A DNA stretch of 64,000 nucleotides from Pseudanabaena biceps (GCA_013361095.1 JAATWA010000005.1:1-64000); one strand, 5' to 3'; shown: positions 35,291 to 44,450, counted from the first letter of the stretch. The notes: generated by a model not told the origin, from the sequence alone. Program-made: numbers and translations.

Positions 35291-36390
35291 ATTAAAAACC
35301 GAGAGTGTACAGTAAATTGTGTAAAGTCTAGGAAGTATACAGAGAGATAATCTAGACACACAATTACTAACACCAAAAAGATGAATATACGCAAAGAATT
35401 GCTAGATGAATTGCTACAAGAATGTAAAACTCCACCCGACCTATTCGGAGAAGGAGGAATTCTCAAACAACTAACTACCGCCTTAGTGGAGCGAGCATTG
35501 GAAGCAGAACTATCCACGCATCTGGGGTACAAGAAGCATGAATCCAGACCAGAAGGGCAAAGCAACAGTCGCAACGGCTATAGTCAGAAAACAGTGCAAG
35601 GGGACTTCGGCGTAGCGGAAATCGCCATACCCCGCGATCGCCAAGGAGAGTTTGAACCGCAGATGGTGAAGAAAGGACAAAGCCGATTGTCAGGACTAGA
35701 CGAAAAGATCATCTCCTTGTATGCCAGAGGCATGAGTGTCAGGGATACCCAAGCCCAGTTGCAAGAAATGTATGGTGTCGAAGTATCACCAACGCTAATC
35801 TCCAATGTGACTGATGCGGTAATTGATGAGGTGAAGCAATGGCAAAATCGCCCTCTAGATGCAGTTTACCCGATCGTATTTATGGACTGTCTAGTCATCA
35901 AAGTCCGAGACAATGGTCGGGTGATTAATAAGTCCCTGTACTTTGCCTTGGGGGTGAATATGGACGGGTACAAAGAATTATTGGGGATGTGGATTTCACG
36001 ATTGGGAAGGTGCGAAATTCTGGTTGTCAGTACTCACCGAAATTCACAACCGTGGGGTCAAGGATATTTTGATTGCTTGTGTCGATGGTTTAACTGGTTT
36101 TCCCAAGGCACTTGAAACGGTATTTCCCAAAACTCAAGTACAGTTGTGCATTGTTCACATGGTGCGTAACTCGGTCGCTTTTGTCCCCTGGCAACAACGC
36201 AAGCAAGTCTGTGCTGACCTCAAGGCTATTTACAGTGCGGCAACTGAATCGGAGTCAGAGTTTAATCTCGAACTCTTTGCCGAAAAATGGGACAAGCAAT
36301 ATCCGTCAATCTCCAAGTCTTGGCGCAGTCATTGGGCGAATATTATCCCCTTCTTTGCTTTCCCCCCTGAGATTCGCAGGGCAATTTATA

Positions 36391-37503
36391 TAGCAATCCT
36401 AAATGAGTTGTGAGAAAAAGCCATAGGTAAAAAGTTTGGGAAAGTTAAAGATTTGTCGATGCGTAATAAACTCAAAGAAGAACTTAACTGCCGTAAAAGA
36501 TTTGCATAAATGGTAGAACTCACGAATAAATCGCTTAGCCTGTAACCAAATATCTTCAATCGGATTTTGTTTTGGATCGTTAGGTGCAAAACGTATACAA
36601 GTAATTTTCCAACTTGACTCGTCAAGAGAATGATTGGTTAGAGCAAGATAATCTTTTACCTCTTGAGAACGATGATAACTAGCGCCGTCCCAGATTACAG
36701 CAATCTGGTTGTTTTCATTCAGGTCTTGTAAATATTTCAGAAAAGCTACAGTACTTTCAGAGTTACCTGCACTAGCCGCTTGAATTACACATTCCTGTGT
36801 ATACAGGTTTACAGCACCATAATAAGTCTGTCGCTCTTTTTCATTAGTTATGGGTATTTCAATACGTTCTTGTTTTTTGCCCCACACATATCCACAAATA
36901 TCCACAAATATCTCCCCATAGTAAATGGCATTCATCAGCAAAAAATATAACTAACTTCTCAGCAAGGATCTCAGGACGATGCTTTTCTAGCCATTCTGTA
37001 ATCTCGTCCTTTTTTTTTTGAATAATGGTGGGGTCTCCTTTCGGATTATGCTTTTGCGTCTTTTTCCAGCTAATTCCAGCTTTCTCAAATATGGCGTAAT
37101 AGCTTTGTTTAGACTCAAATACTACGTTGTACTCATCCTCAATATATTCTTGTAATTCTACTAAGTTCCAATAATTCTTAGCCTGTAACCATGCATTTAT
37201 TGCTTGGTTTTGCATTTCGCTCAGATAACCGACCTTACCTTTATATCCTAGCAATAATTCTTCTAATCCCTTATCCACATATATTTTTGTCCATTTACTG
37301 ACATATCCCGAACCCACTCCCAAAATATCTTTGATCTGCCAATGCTTATATCCTTCGAGATACATTTGTACCGATACACCTCTCTTTAATTCTCTTGCAT
37401 CTCGATTTGTTTCGATAAATTCTTGCAGTTCTTCTGTCATTTTCATGCCCTCTAGGAATATATTTCCTATCTCCATTTTCTCACAACTCATTTAGGATTG
37501 CTA
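36391..37503. mobile_element. second-type IS630 element, copy A (reverse orientation)
   Basis: The ends are TAGCAATCCTAAATGAGTTG and its complement, flanked by TA (36389-36390, 37504-37505); IS256 copy 1 shows the empty site. It is 1113 bp, exactly 10 bp longer than copy B at 38856-39958. The extra bases are a tandem copy of a 10-bp ATATCCACAA-type unit near 36888-36908. Confidence 0.93.
36399..37491 (-). pseudogene. second-type IS630 transposase, frameshifted by a 10-bp duplication
   Basis: Reading leftward, the first 190 residues match copy B up to HLLWGDICGY, after which the 10-bp duplication shifts the frame. The rest (GKKQERIEIPITNEK onward) continues in another frame to 36399. Otherwise it is nearly identical to copy B (one visible change, Glu for Gly in the GLEELLLGYKG segment). 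Confidence 0.9.
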
Positions 37504-38855
37504 TACCACCAATGCGATTGAGTCAATGAATAGCAGTTTGCGGAAGGTGATTAAATCTCAACAGATTTTCCCTCTGCTGCTGCTGCTTTCAAGCTGGTTT
37601 ATTTGGCGATGCGGAATATCTCGAAGAAGTGGACGATGCCGATTCGTGATTGGAAGCCCGCATTGAATCGCTTTGCTATCCTCTTCGAGGATCGTCTCCA
37701 CATCTAGCTTCTAGACTTTACACATTTTACTTGACAGTCTCGCTGAAACGAATATTTCATGTCGACAAAATTGACACAAATACTCCTATCACGCTTTAAC
37801 TAACCAGTGCCCTTTGCTGCGAGAGCTTCTAATCCCCTCGCCACAGTTGTAAAATATTGATTCATTAACTTGTCATACTGTTAACCTGCCTTATTTATTC
37901 AAAACAATGAGTCTATTTGTGGCTCTTTGTCCCATAATATGGGCTACTTTAATACTTCCAGTGATTGCAGAACCTTGTTATATTCTTCAAAATTGATCGG
38001 ATTGCAAGGCTTTTTAGTAGAAAATAATCCACCTGTAATCAAAGACTGACCCTCCATATTTTTCCGAATCCAGCCCCAGTGCTGTAATGTTCCGCTACGA
38101 CTATGAGTTCCCGAAGAAACCTCAATCACTCCAATTTTTGTGTCAATTTGAATTTTACTGGGATTATTTTGCCACATTGTCTGATAGCCAGATCCTGCTT
38201 CTAGACAGGTGTTGTCTGTACCAATATATTGAATATTATAAAAAGAATAGTCGGCAATTTGTAAGGTTTTCTTTTTGTATGCCTTAAAGCTTGCAAGCTT
38301 AGTTCCCGTAGGTAAATAAGTTGGTAAGATCACTTCAATCTCTAATTGAGATAACTGCTCTTTCTGCTCTGCGGACAAGAGATTGTCAGAGTTTCTAGGA
38401 TTTGAGGCGATCGCATTTTGATTTAATGAATTATTAGCACTAGTATTCTCACCAAAATCCATCACTTTTAGTGCTTGTAGTATCTTGTCATATTCTGCTT
38501 CACTAACAGAATTGCAACGAATGTTTCTACCCGCTTCTTCAGAGGGTATTGGACCACCAGTTCTGAGCATATATGCACTATTCGGTACTCCATTAGTCAC
38601 TTCAAAGCGTCCCATCGTAATTGGTTTGTCCTCTACATTGCCATAAACAATAGTCACTTCTTTATTACTAATCGGAATCTGCGTGAACCTCCTTGGCATC
38701 CGTGAAGTCAACATCGCAGGATCGGTATTCAAGGAAATATCGAAACAGGCATCATTTTCTCCTTTATAAAGAAGGGAATAGTATGCGTAACTTCCAGAAC
38801 GCAACTCTTCTTTACCAGACTCAAGCTTAATTAACCTAAATCCTTTAGGGATATA

Positions 38856-39958
38856 TAGCAATCCTAAATGAGTTGTGAGAAAATGGAGATAGGAAATATA
38901 TTCCTAGAGGGCATGAAAATGACAGAAGAACTGCAAGAATTTATCGAAACAAATCGAGATGCAAGAGAATTAAAGAGAGGTGTATCGGTACAAATGTATC
39001 TCGAAGGATATAAGCATTGGCAGATCAAAGATATTTTGGGAGTGGGTTCGGGATATGTCAGTAAATGGACAAAAATATATGTGGATAAGGGATTAGAAGG
39101 ATTATTGCTAGGATATAAAGGTAAGGTCGGTTATCTGAGCGAAATGCAAAACCAAGCAATAAATGCATGGTTACAGGCTAAGAATTATTGGAACTTAGTA
39201 GAATTACAAGAATATATTGAGGATGAGTACAACGTAGTATTTGAGTCTAAACAAAGCTATTACGCCATATTTGAGAAAGCTGGAATTAGCTGGAAAAAGA
39301 CGCAAAAGCATAATCCGAAAGGAGACCCCACCATTATTCAAAAAAAAAAGGACGAGATTACAGAATGGCTAGAAAAGCATCGTCCTGAGATCCTTGCTGA
39401 GAAGTTAGTTATATTTTTTGCTGATGAATGCCATTTACTATGGGGAGATATTTGTGGATATGTGTGGGGCAAAAAACAAGAACGTATTGAAATACCCATA
39501 ACTAATGAAAAAGAGCGACAGACTTATTATGGTGCTGTAAACCTGTATACACAGGAATGTGTAATTCAAGCGGCTAGTGCAGGTAACTCTGAAAGTACTG
39601 TAGCTTTTCTGAAATATTTACAAGACCTGAATGAAAACAACCAGATTGCTGTAATCTGGGACGGCGCTAGTTATCATCGTTCTCAAGAGGTAAAAGATTA
39701 TCTTGCTCTAACCAATCATTCTCTTGACGAGTCAAGTTGGAAAATTACTTGTATACGTTTTGCACCTAACGATCCAAAACAAAATCCGATTGAAGATATT
39801 TGGTTACAGGCTAAGCGATTTATTCGTGAGTTCTACCATTTATGCAAATCTTTTACGGCAGTTAAGTTCTTCTTTGAGTTTATTACGCATCGACAAATCT
39901 TTAACTTTCCCAAACTTTTTACCTATGGCTTTTTCTCACAACTCATTTAGGATTGCTA
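38856..39958. mobile_element. second-type IS630 element, copy B (intact)
   Basis: 1103 bp, same ends as copy A, TA on both sides (38854-38855, 39959-39960). It interrupts the lipoprotein gene; removing it restores the reading frame, so the insertion is precise. Confidence 0.95.
38868..39950 (+). CDS. second-type IS630 transposase, intact
   Basis: 360 residues. HTH near residues 40-75 (YKHWQIKDILGVGSGYVSKW), a winged-helix linker, then the DDE domain: FFADECHLLWGDICGYVW (first acid), AVIWDGASYHRSQEVKDYL (second Asp) and FAPNDPKQNPIEDIWLQAK (Glu). All motifs are present, and the gene fills the element from end to end. It is a likely source of transposase for copy A. Confidence 0.95.
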   Translation: MSCEKMEIGNIFLEGMKMTEELQEFIETNRDARELKRGVSVQMYLEGYKHWQIKDILGVGSGYVSKWTKIYVDKGLEGLLLGYKGKVGYLSEMQNQAINAWLQAKNYWNLVELQEYIEDEYNVVFESKQSYYAIFEKAGISWKKTQKHNPKGDPTIIQKKKDEITEWLEKHRPEILAEKLVIFFADECHLLWGDICGYVWGKKQERIEIPITNEKERQTYYGAVNLYTQECVIQAASAGNSESTVAFLKYLQDLNENNQIAVIWDGASYHRSQEVKDYLALTNHSLDESSWKITCIRFAPNDPKQNPIEDIWLQAKRFIREFYHLCKSFTAVKFFFEFITHRQIFNFPKLFTYGFFSQLI

Positions 39959-40330
39959 TAGTTCGGTACAACAATAGGTACTGACAATTCTCTTAGTTTT
40001 TCTTTTTGGGCTGCATCTAAAAGATCATCTGTGACTTTGGTATCTTGGGCAACTTGAGCTACTGGAGTTGTGGAAATAGATTTGTTAGGACTAGCAGACG
40101 GCTCAGCCTTTGCGGTTGTAGCTACGGAAGCATCATTAGCAATGGTCGTGGGATTAATAGAATTACTACAACTAACAAGAGCGCTTAAGGAAAAGCTAAC
40201 AAAGACCCATGATGTAAGTTTAGGCAGTTTTATCATAAAAGACCTCGTGATACGCGTGAAACTCCGCGCTTTAGAGCTGAGAGGTAAGCGAACGACGGTT
40301 TTAATTTCCAGTAGATATTATAATCCATAG

Positions 40331-40395
40331 CTAAGTACAGGACAAAAAGTTGCAAAAGTGGACACTACTTTTGCAACTTTTTATACTGTACTTAG
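40331..40395. mobile_element. 65-bp MITE-like hairpin made of IS4 element ends
   Basis: The outer arms CTAAGTACAG and inner arms AAAAAGTTGCAAAAGT are repeated in inverse orientation around a short loop, with three mismatched bases between. The left arm matches the left end of the IS4 element at 5712. It is two element ends with nothing between, mobile only in trans. The surrounding 40237-40539 holds no supported gene. Confidence 0.75.
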
Positions 40396-40539
40396 AGTAG
40401 ACAGTCAAATTGTTATCTTCTTCCTCTTTGCACACTACTTTCCGCTTAGTCCTTTTTTCAGCAAGCTCAAATTAAACTTGCAGATTACTGTGGCACAGGA
40501 TATACAGCAAATTCGATCAGTTGTGCCATAGCTAAAATG

Positions 40540-40764
40540 TTAAAACCAAGACGGGGCTTCACCCTGCGACCATTTTCTTGTGGCGGGTTTGAAAGAAAAC
40601 TGCTGTAGTTCTGATTCGGTGATTCCTTGGGGATGAGGGGCTAGGGCTTTGAGAATGTCTTGCTTGATGGGCTGTTCCCTCAGAGGCTTGTTGCCAGACT
40701 CCATTGAAGTAGTTAATGCCTGTGTTGAAAAAGCTTTCGCCTGAGCAGACGGTGTGGACATCAT
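40540..40764 (-). CDS. small hypothetical protein, doubtful
   Basis: 74 residues; the second half (KQDILKALAPHPQGITESEL) looks like a helical DNA-binding or winged-helix start but ends soon after. I do not recognise it; it may be the fragment of a longer gene. It follows the DUF29 gene in the same direction. Confidence 0.35.
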   Translation of the reverse strand: MMSTPSAQAKAFSTQALTTSMESGNKPLREQPIKQDILKALAPHPQGITESELQQFSFKPATRKWSQGEAPSWF

Positions 40765-40832
40765 CGATGGTGAAGGTGCGATCGCGCTTTTGCCATCACA
40801 AAATTTACAAGACTCTGTAATGGTCTTAACAA

Positions 40833-41303
40833 CTAATTCTTAAATGGTTTCTTCAAGAAATCATCGGCAACTAGAAACTCAAAATCCTTTGATAACTGCC
40901 ATGTTTTGGGATATGGATGTCTGTCAAATTCTTCATCGGTTTTGAAGTTATACTCAAGTCTGATTAGGACGATCGCCCAAGCGTCATCAAAAAGCTCATC
41001 CCAATATTCGAGAATGCTGGCATTGTCTCTCATGTCTGATTCTAATTGCTGCTGTCCCCGCAAAATATATAGCTCCCAGTCATGAAAGCGTTCGGAAATG
41101 TCTAGATACAAGCGTTTCATCGCGTAGGTCAAAATTTTGATCAGGGATTCCCTAATCCATTTTTTCTGCTCATAAATTAAACTTTCTACTTCATCAATTA
41201 AGTTCTCAAGGTCAAGATGCTCAAAGTTCTTGTCTTTGAGTTGCTGTGTCGTGAGTTTTACCCATGCCGTAAAGTCGCGATCGTACAAAGATTTTTCTAA
41301 CAT
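40833..41303 (-). CDS. DUF29 family protein
   Basis: 156 residues with the family pattern: LYDRDFTAWVKLTTQQLKDK at the start, LDLENLIDEVESLIYEQKKW next, and RESLIKILTYAMKRLYL and a long helical C-terminal half. DUF29 proteins are small, all-helical and very common in cyanobacteria in many copies; the function is unknown. Length and both conserved blocks are normal. Confidence 0.85.
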   Translation of the reverse strand: MLEKSLYDRDFTAWVKLTTQQLKDKNFEHLDLENLIDEVESLIYEQKKWIRESLIKILTYAMKRLYLDISERFHDWELYILRGQQQLESDMRDNASILEYWDELFDDAWAIVLIRLEYNFKTDEEFDRHPYPKTWQLSKDFEFLVADDFLKKPFKN

Positions 41304-41390
41304 AATTTTGAGCTATAAATACCAAAAATGATCGTAGCTGAGGTAGGTTTTGAAAGTTTGCCAATACCTCTCAAAACGGAGCAAATTAAC

Positions 41391-41428
41391 CAAACGTAGG
41401 GGCAATTCATGAATTGCCCCTACGTTTG
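41391..41428. repeat. 38-bp perfect palindrome
   Basis: A perfect inverted repeat centred on AATTCATGAATT, identical over 30 bp to the core of the repeat at 14876-14905. It lies between the DUF29 gene and a TPR gene remnant. Confidence 0.8.
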
Positions 41429-41442
41429 AATCACTATTTGTC

Positions 41443-41790
41443 TTATTCTCCTAAGCCCTCCTGAATTTTTCCTAGGAGTTCCTCGCAGTCTTTGACTAAA
41501 GGAATACCAAGAAGTTCTTGGGAGAGGGTGAGGGCGAGTTGGGGTTGATTGGTTTGATGGGCGATCGCGGCAAGGGCTTTTAAACTCTTGTCGATTAAAT
41601 CTTTAATGTTAATTTCTTGGGAAATCACTAAGGATTCTTGAATTTTGGTTTCTACTTCGCTGTAGTTTTCAAGTTTGATAAACACCTCACCTATATTATG
41701 TAAAGAATCTGCCACTCCTAGCTAATCGCCAATTTCTTCACTGATGTCGTGATATTGCTGTTGATAAGCGATCGCTTTATTTTCTCGCTT
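41443..41790 (-). pseudogene. tetratricopeptide-repeat protein remnant
   Basis: The frame reads AIAYQQQYHDISEEIGD, a TAG stop, then LGVADSLHNIGEVFIKLENY and a second helical repeat with QTNQPQLALTLSQELLG. These are the last TPR-like units of a larger protein. The internal stop near 41720 and the missing N-terminus indicate decay. A GTG at 41715 could still start a 90-residue product. Confidence 0.6.
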
Positions 41791-41802
41791 TATTCTCATT
41801 GA

Positions 41803-42309
41803 TTACCACCACTTAGTGCCTAATTCACCCTTAAATGGGCCGACAATATCTGAGGTAATCCATCCGCCATAAAAGTCGCCTTCTTGTGGTGTTACTTGCT
41901 CGTCATTGACATAACAAGCATCCATTAAATTTGCATAGAAGCTACCATAATTAGCGATCGCTGCAAAGGTAGGATTTGGATCGGGATAGCTCCACATAGC
42001 ATTGGGGATATAGCGATCGCCGATCTTCACGTCAAAATATCGACACCAGCCTTTCCATTCGCACCAAGTTTTACGCGGATTTTCAACGAGATATTCCAGT
42101 TGAATATCTTCGGGTGGAATGTAATACATCGGCGGATGACTGGTTTCTAAAACCCTAATTCCTTTTGTGGTTTCAGCGAGGATGATATCTTGGCAAATCA
42201 CTCGCAAGTTTTTTGTTGTGTATTCCCATATGGCAGGACGTGGATAGTTCCAGACTGATTCTTGTCCTGCTTGCGGTTCGATGGGAATTGGACGTGGTTG
42301 AATATTCAT
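41803..42309 (-). CDS. DUF427 family protein
   Basis: 168 residues with the DUF427 pattern: VWNYPRPAIWEYTTKNLRVI, LETSHPPMYYIPPEDIQ, then RKTWCEWKGWCRYFDV and AMWSYPDP. The family is a small beta barrel of unknown activity, widespread in bacteria. Intact, single gene. Confidence 0.88.
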   Translation of the reverse strand: MNIQPRPIPIEPQAGQESVWNYPRPAIWEYTTKNLRVICQDIILAETTKGIRVLETSHPPMYYIPPEDIQLEYLVENPRKTWCEWKGWCRYFDVKIGDRYIPNAMWSYPDPNPTFAAIANYGSFYANLMDACYVNDEQVTPQEGDFYGGWITSDIVGPFKGELGTKWW

Positions 42310-42356
42310 TTAGGGTTCTAAGGAGGGTTCTAAGGATCTAAGCATAAGAGAACTCA

Positions 42357-42469
42357 GGTAGTGTGTCACATTTGTTGAAATAGGTAATTGATAAAAATGG
42401 CAAACGCATACCAGCATTTTTTATAGCCTATGCTTGTTATTTTTTCCCCAACAAATGTGAAACATTACC
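42357..42469. mobile_element. 113-bp MITE-like element with IS1-type ends
   Basis: Imperfect inverted ends of about 24 bp (GGTAGTGTGTCACATTTGTT and the complement of GGTAATGTTTCACATTTGTT) match the ends of the IS1 at 1021-1857. The inside is about 65 bp with no gene. It has replaced the 3' part of the RibD/DHFR-like gene to its right. Confidence 0.75.
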
Positions 42470-42577
42470 GTCTTCACTGCCCTCTGCATCTTCCGCACTA
42501 GGTAACCAGTCAATACCACCGTTGGTACGTGCAATGAAGCCATCAAAACTCGTTGCAATATACACAGAAGCTTTCAT
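42470..42577 (-). pseudogene. dihydrofolate reductase/RibD-like gene, truncated
   Basis: The leftward frame starts at ATG 42577 with KASVYIATSFDGFIARTNGG then IDWLPSAEDAEG, the typical start of the RibD C-terminal/DHFR-like reductases. After 36 residues it enters the IS1-like MITE. It is the first gene after attC-like site D and was probably a cassette gene. Confidence 0.75.
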
Positions 42578-42602
42578 GATGCTTTCCTTAGTAATGATAT
42601 CG

Positions 42603-42693
42603 CCACATAGCGGCTGAATTGAGAGCCAATAGATCGCCTCCAAATCAACTCCAAAATATCACGATTTTGTCCGCTCCGATGTTTGTTATGCCC
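42603..42693. repeat. attC-like site D
   Basis: An imperfect palindrome with ends CACATAG... and ...GTTATGCC, and inner boxes TGAGAGCC and GTCCGCTCCGA that pair apart from single unpaired bases. That is the layout of integron attC sites. The left core is degenerate (ATAGC instead of TAAC). Confidence 0.5.
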
Positions 42694-42820
42694 CGATCGC
42701 CTATCAACTTCTTGACTTCGCGATCGCCAATAATCTCTCAGAACTCAACAACGAAGCGGATCGTCTTTACTTGCCTAATCTCGGCTAGAAACAGACAACC
42801 TCAACTAACCTAAAGGTATT
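42694..42820. repeat. gene-less cassette-like segment, copy 1 (copy 2 at 43523-43649)
   Basis: Two segments share long blocks, for example ACTCAACAACGAAGC and AACAGACA-CCTCAACTAAC, and each lies between two attC-like sites. Read rightward, copy 1 has a short frame ending ELNNEADRLYLPNLG. Copy 2 has the same frame with a stop, so a coding role is unlikely now. Confidence 0.55.
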
Positions 42821-42912
42821 GGGATAACGGTTGTGTTCAGCAGGCGCAGATTGCCCTCTAAAGCCCAACAAAAAAGACTGATACGTTCCGCCGCGACATA
42901 GTTGTTAGCTGC
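42821..42912. repeat. attC-like site C
   Basis: GGATAAC at 42822 and GTTAGCT at 42904 form the outer cores; inner boxes TTCAGCAGGCGC and TTCCGCCGCGAC pair imperfectly. The stop codon of the GNAT gene (42905-42907) lies inside the site, as is usual for integron cassettes. Confidence 0.6.
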
Positions 42913-43408
42913 CGACAGCATCAGAAGCTAATGGAAGAATAAACCGAAAGTACCTAATGCCGTGGCGCTTAGGCAACTCCGACTCTTGCTGAAAACCCAA
43001 GCTCCGATAGATACGTTGTGCAGATTGCATCAGTTCACTTGTGAAAAGCCCAATTGAACTTGCGTTATCGTTTTTTGCTTTGGCAATGCACTCTATGGTT
43101 AAGGCTTTGGCAATACCTTTACCTCGACGCTGGGGGTGAACCGCTAACAAGAGTATCGAAGCTATGTCTGGCTTGAAAATTATTGGATCGCCTTTTCCCG
43201 CAGGACAGTAAGCAACCGAGCCGATGATATCTTTACCAGAACGACAAATCGTGAACTCTGCTACCTCTGCCCTTTCTTCAATGTTTCGCAGGTTCTTCTG
43301 CATGATTTCCCAAGATTCTGGCGGAAGATATGATGCGAACTCTGCATAGGCTAAAACATTCAGGTCAGCGATCGCCTCAAAATCCTTAATAGTTGCAGTT
43401 TCAATCAC
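42905..43408 (-). CDS. GNAT family N-acetyltransferase
   Basis: 167 residues. The acetyl-CoA binding motif A is clear: ILLLAVHPQRRGKGIAKALT near residue 85, followed by GLFTSELMQSAQRIYRSLGF, the usual end of the GNAT fold. It transfers an acetyl group to an unknown small molecule or protein. Attc-like sites lie directly on both sides, so it appears to be an integron-type gene cassette. The start ATT/ATG region is at 43408, close to site B. Confidence 0.88.
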   Translation of the reverse strand: MIETATIKDFEAIADLNVLAYAEFASYLPPESWEIMQKNLRNIEERAEVAEFTICRSGKDIIGSVAYCPAGKGDPIIFKPDIASILLLAVHPQRRGKGIAKALTIECIAKAKNDNASSIGLFTSELMQSAQRIYRSLGFQQESELPKRHGIRYFRFILPLASDAVGS

Positions 43409-43432
43409 CTGTGCCGCTCTCCGTTTTCTAGG

Positions 43433-43522
43433 CAGCTAACGGCTTAATTGAGCGGCAAAGATTACCTTCAACTAATACCAAATTACCCGAAATATTGTCC
43501 GCTCCAATGATGTGTTGTGCCC
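43433..43522. repeat. attC-like site B
   Basis: The best of the set: AGCTAACGG at the left and GTTGTGCC at the right, with inner boxes ATTGAGCGGCAA and TTGTCCGCTCCAAT. These pair fully except for two unpaired bases on one strand, the hallmark by which the integrase picks the bottom strand of attC. Confidence 0.65.
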
Positions 43523-43649
43523 CAATCGCTTAACAATTATTTGTATTTGCGATCGCCGATCACCTTTCGGGACTCAACAACGAAGCCGACGATTTTTGCT
43601 TGCCTTATCTTGGCTAAAAACAGACAGCCTCAACTAACGTATCGGTTTA

Positions 43650-43730
43650 GGTATAACGTGAAGTTGTGCGGCGGCAAATAACCTGAGACTTCTAATACCA
43701 ATTTCCGAACCAATACAGTGTTAGCCTGCG
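43650..43730. repeat. attC-like site A
   Basis: GTATAACG at 43651 and GTTAGCCTGCG at 43720 form the cores; inner boxes around TTGTGCGGCGGCAAAT and ATTTCCGAACCAA pair imperfectly. It lies after the stop codon of the methyltransferase gene. The gap 43409-43799 contains only sites A and B and the gene-less segment. Confidence 0.55.
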
Positions 43731-43799
43731 CTTTGCAGCGATGGTACTTCGTAGAAAACAGTAACTACCCAAGCTTCTACACCTCATCCCAACAATCGG

Positions 43800-44399
43800 T
43801 TAAGTCTTTTGAGCAATGATATAAACATGATTCTCAGGGTATTGATCGTATTCGAGGTGAAGACACGTACACTGATGCTCAGTCAAAATCTTCAAGAAAG
43901 CATTTACACCCAGTGTGCTGTACTCAAAATCCTGACCTTGAAATGTTCCAGAAACTTCACTTTGTTTATATCCTCCTCCGCAGGTGAACATAAGCACTCC
44001 ATCAGGTTCAAGAGCATTGCATAGCTTTTTCATGACAGGTTCTTGCCTATCTAGCGGCAAATGAAATGTGCTGTCCCAAGCAACAATTAAGTTGTAGAAT
44101 TTGGGAGGACTCCAACAGCATATGTCTGCTCGATAGAAAGTGTTATTTGGATGTAGTTGTTGGGCTAAATCAATCATCTCTTGGGAAATATCAAGTCCTT
44201 CCACCTGAAATCCTTGCTCATTTAGGATTTTAATAAAACGTCCACTGCTTCCACACCCAATATCAAGAGCTAATTGCTTTCTGGGAATAAACTTGATAGC
44301 TCGCTCCAACTGGGCAATACCATAAAGCGAATTTTGATGCTGATTCTGCCACCATTTGGCAATGCAATCATATCGAAAGGCTATATCGTCTGGGTGCAT
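43800..44399 (-). CDS. class I SAM-dependent methyltransferase
   Basis: 199 residues with motif I LALDIGCGSSGRFIKIL near residue 45, motif II VEGLDISQEMIDLA, an acidic FYRADICCWSPP segment, and LIVAWDSTFHLPL. It is a small-molecule-type methyltransferase (Methyltransf_11/25-like); the substrate is unknown. It lies between attC-like sites E and A and is likely a cassette gene. Confidence 0.88.
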   Translation of the reverse strand: MHPDDIAFRYDCIAKWWQNQHQNSLYGIAQLERAIKFIPRKQLALDIGCGSSGRFIKILNEQGFQVEGLDISQEMIDLAQQLHPNNTFYRADICCWSPPKFYNLIVAWDSTFHLPLDRQEPVMKKLCNALEPDGVLMFTCGGGYKQSEVSGTFQGQDFEYSTLGVNAFLKILTEHQCTCLHLEYDQYPENHVYIIAQKT

Positions 44400-44450
44400 A
44401 CTTATTCTCGCTAGAGGCAGGGCAACCGTACACGTTTCTTATCAATATAA

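Larger units (their letters stand above)
35381..37707 (+). pseudogene. IS256-family transposase, frameshifted and split by IS630
   Basis: The first 200 residues follow copy 1 closely. A one-base insertion near 35999-36020 changes the frame, which continues at 36024 to 36388. The IS630 then interrupts it, and the 3' part resumes at 37506 with another indel near 37570. The catalytic Asp and Glu segments can still be recognised, but the gene is dead. Confidence 0.9.
35301..37741. mobile_element. IS256-family element, copy 2, interrupted by IS630
   Basis: The ends match IS256 copy 1 (left GAGAGTGTACAGTAAATTGT at 35301; right end at 37741). Without the nested IS630 it is 1326 bp, one less than copy 1. 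No 8-bp duplication is found: the left flank is the intron 3' end and the right flank is unrelated. It is clearly diverged from copy 1 and older. Confidence 0.9.
37944..40236 (-). pseudogene. lipoprotein gene with two tandem domains, split by an IS630
   Basis: The gene starts at 40236 with a signal peptide and lipobox (SALVSCSN), runs to 39959, is interrupted by the IS630 copy B, and resumes at 38853 to end at 37944. Joined, it encodes 395 residues; the junction reads VVPNY-IPKGF in frame. The protein has two similar halves, each with a sequence like LRELSVPIVVPNYIPKG / LSQLEIEVILPTYLPTG followed by a YSLLYKGENDACFDI / YSFYNIQYIGTDNTCLEAG segment. I do not recognise the family. The insertion should inactivate it. 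Confidence 0.8.

Noticed and set aside
36880..36915. Short tandem repeat considered as a CRISPR start.
   Set aside because: It is a single 10-bp duplication inside a transposase gene, absent from the sister copy. No CRISPR-like array was seen in the window.
40331..40395. Hairpin as a simple terminator.
   Set aside because: Its arms are the IS4 terminal sequence seen at 5712, so mobile-element origin is better supported, although it could also stop transcription.
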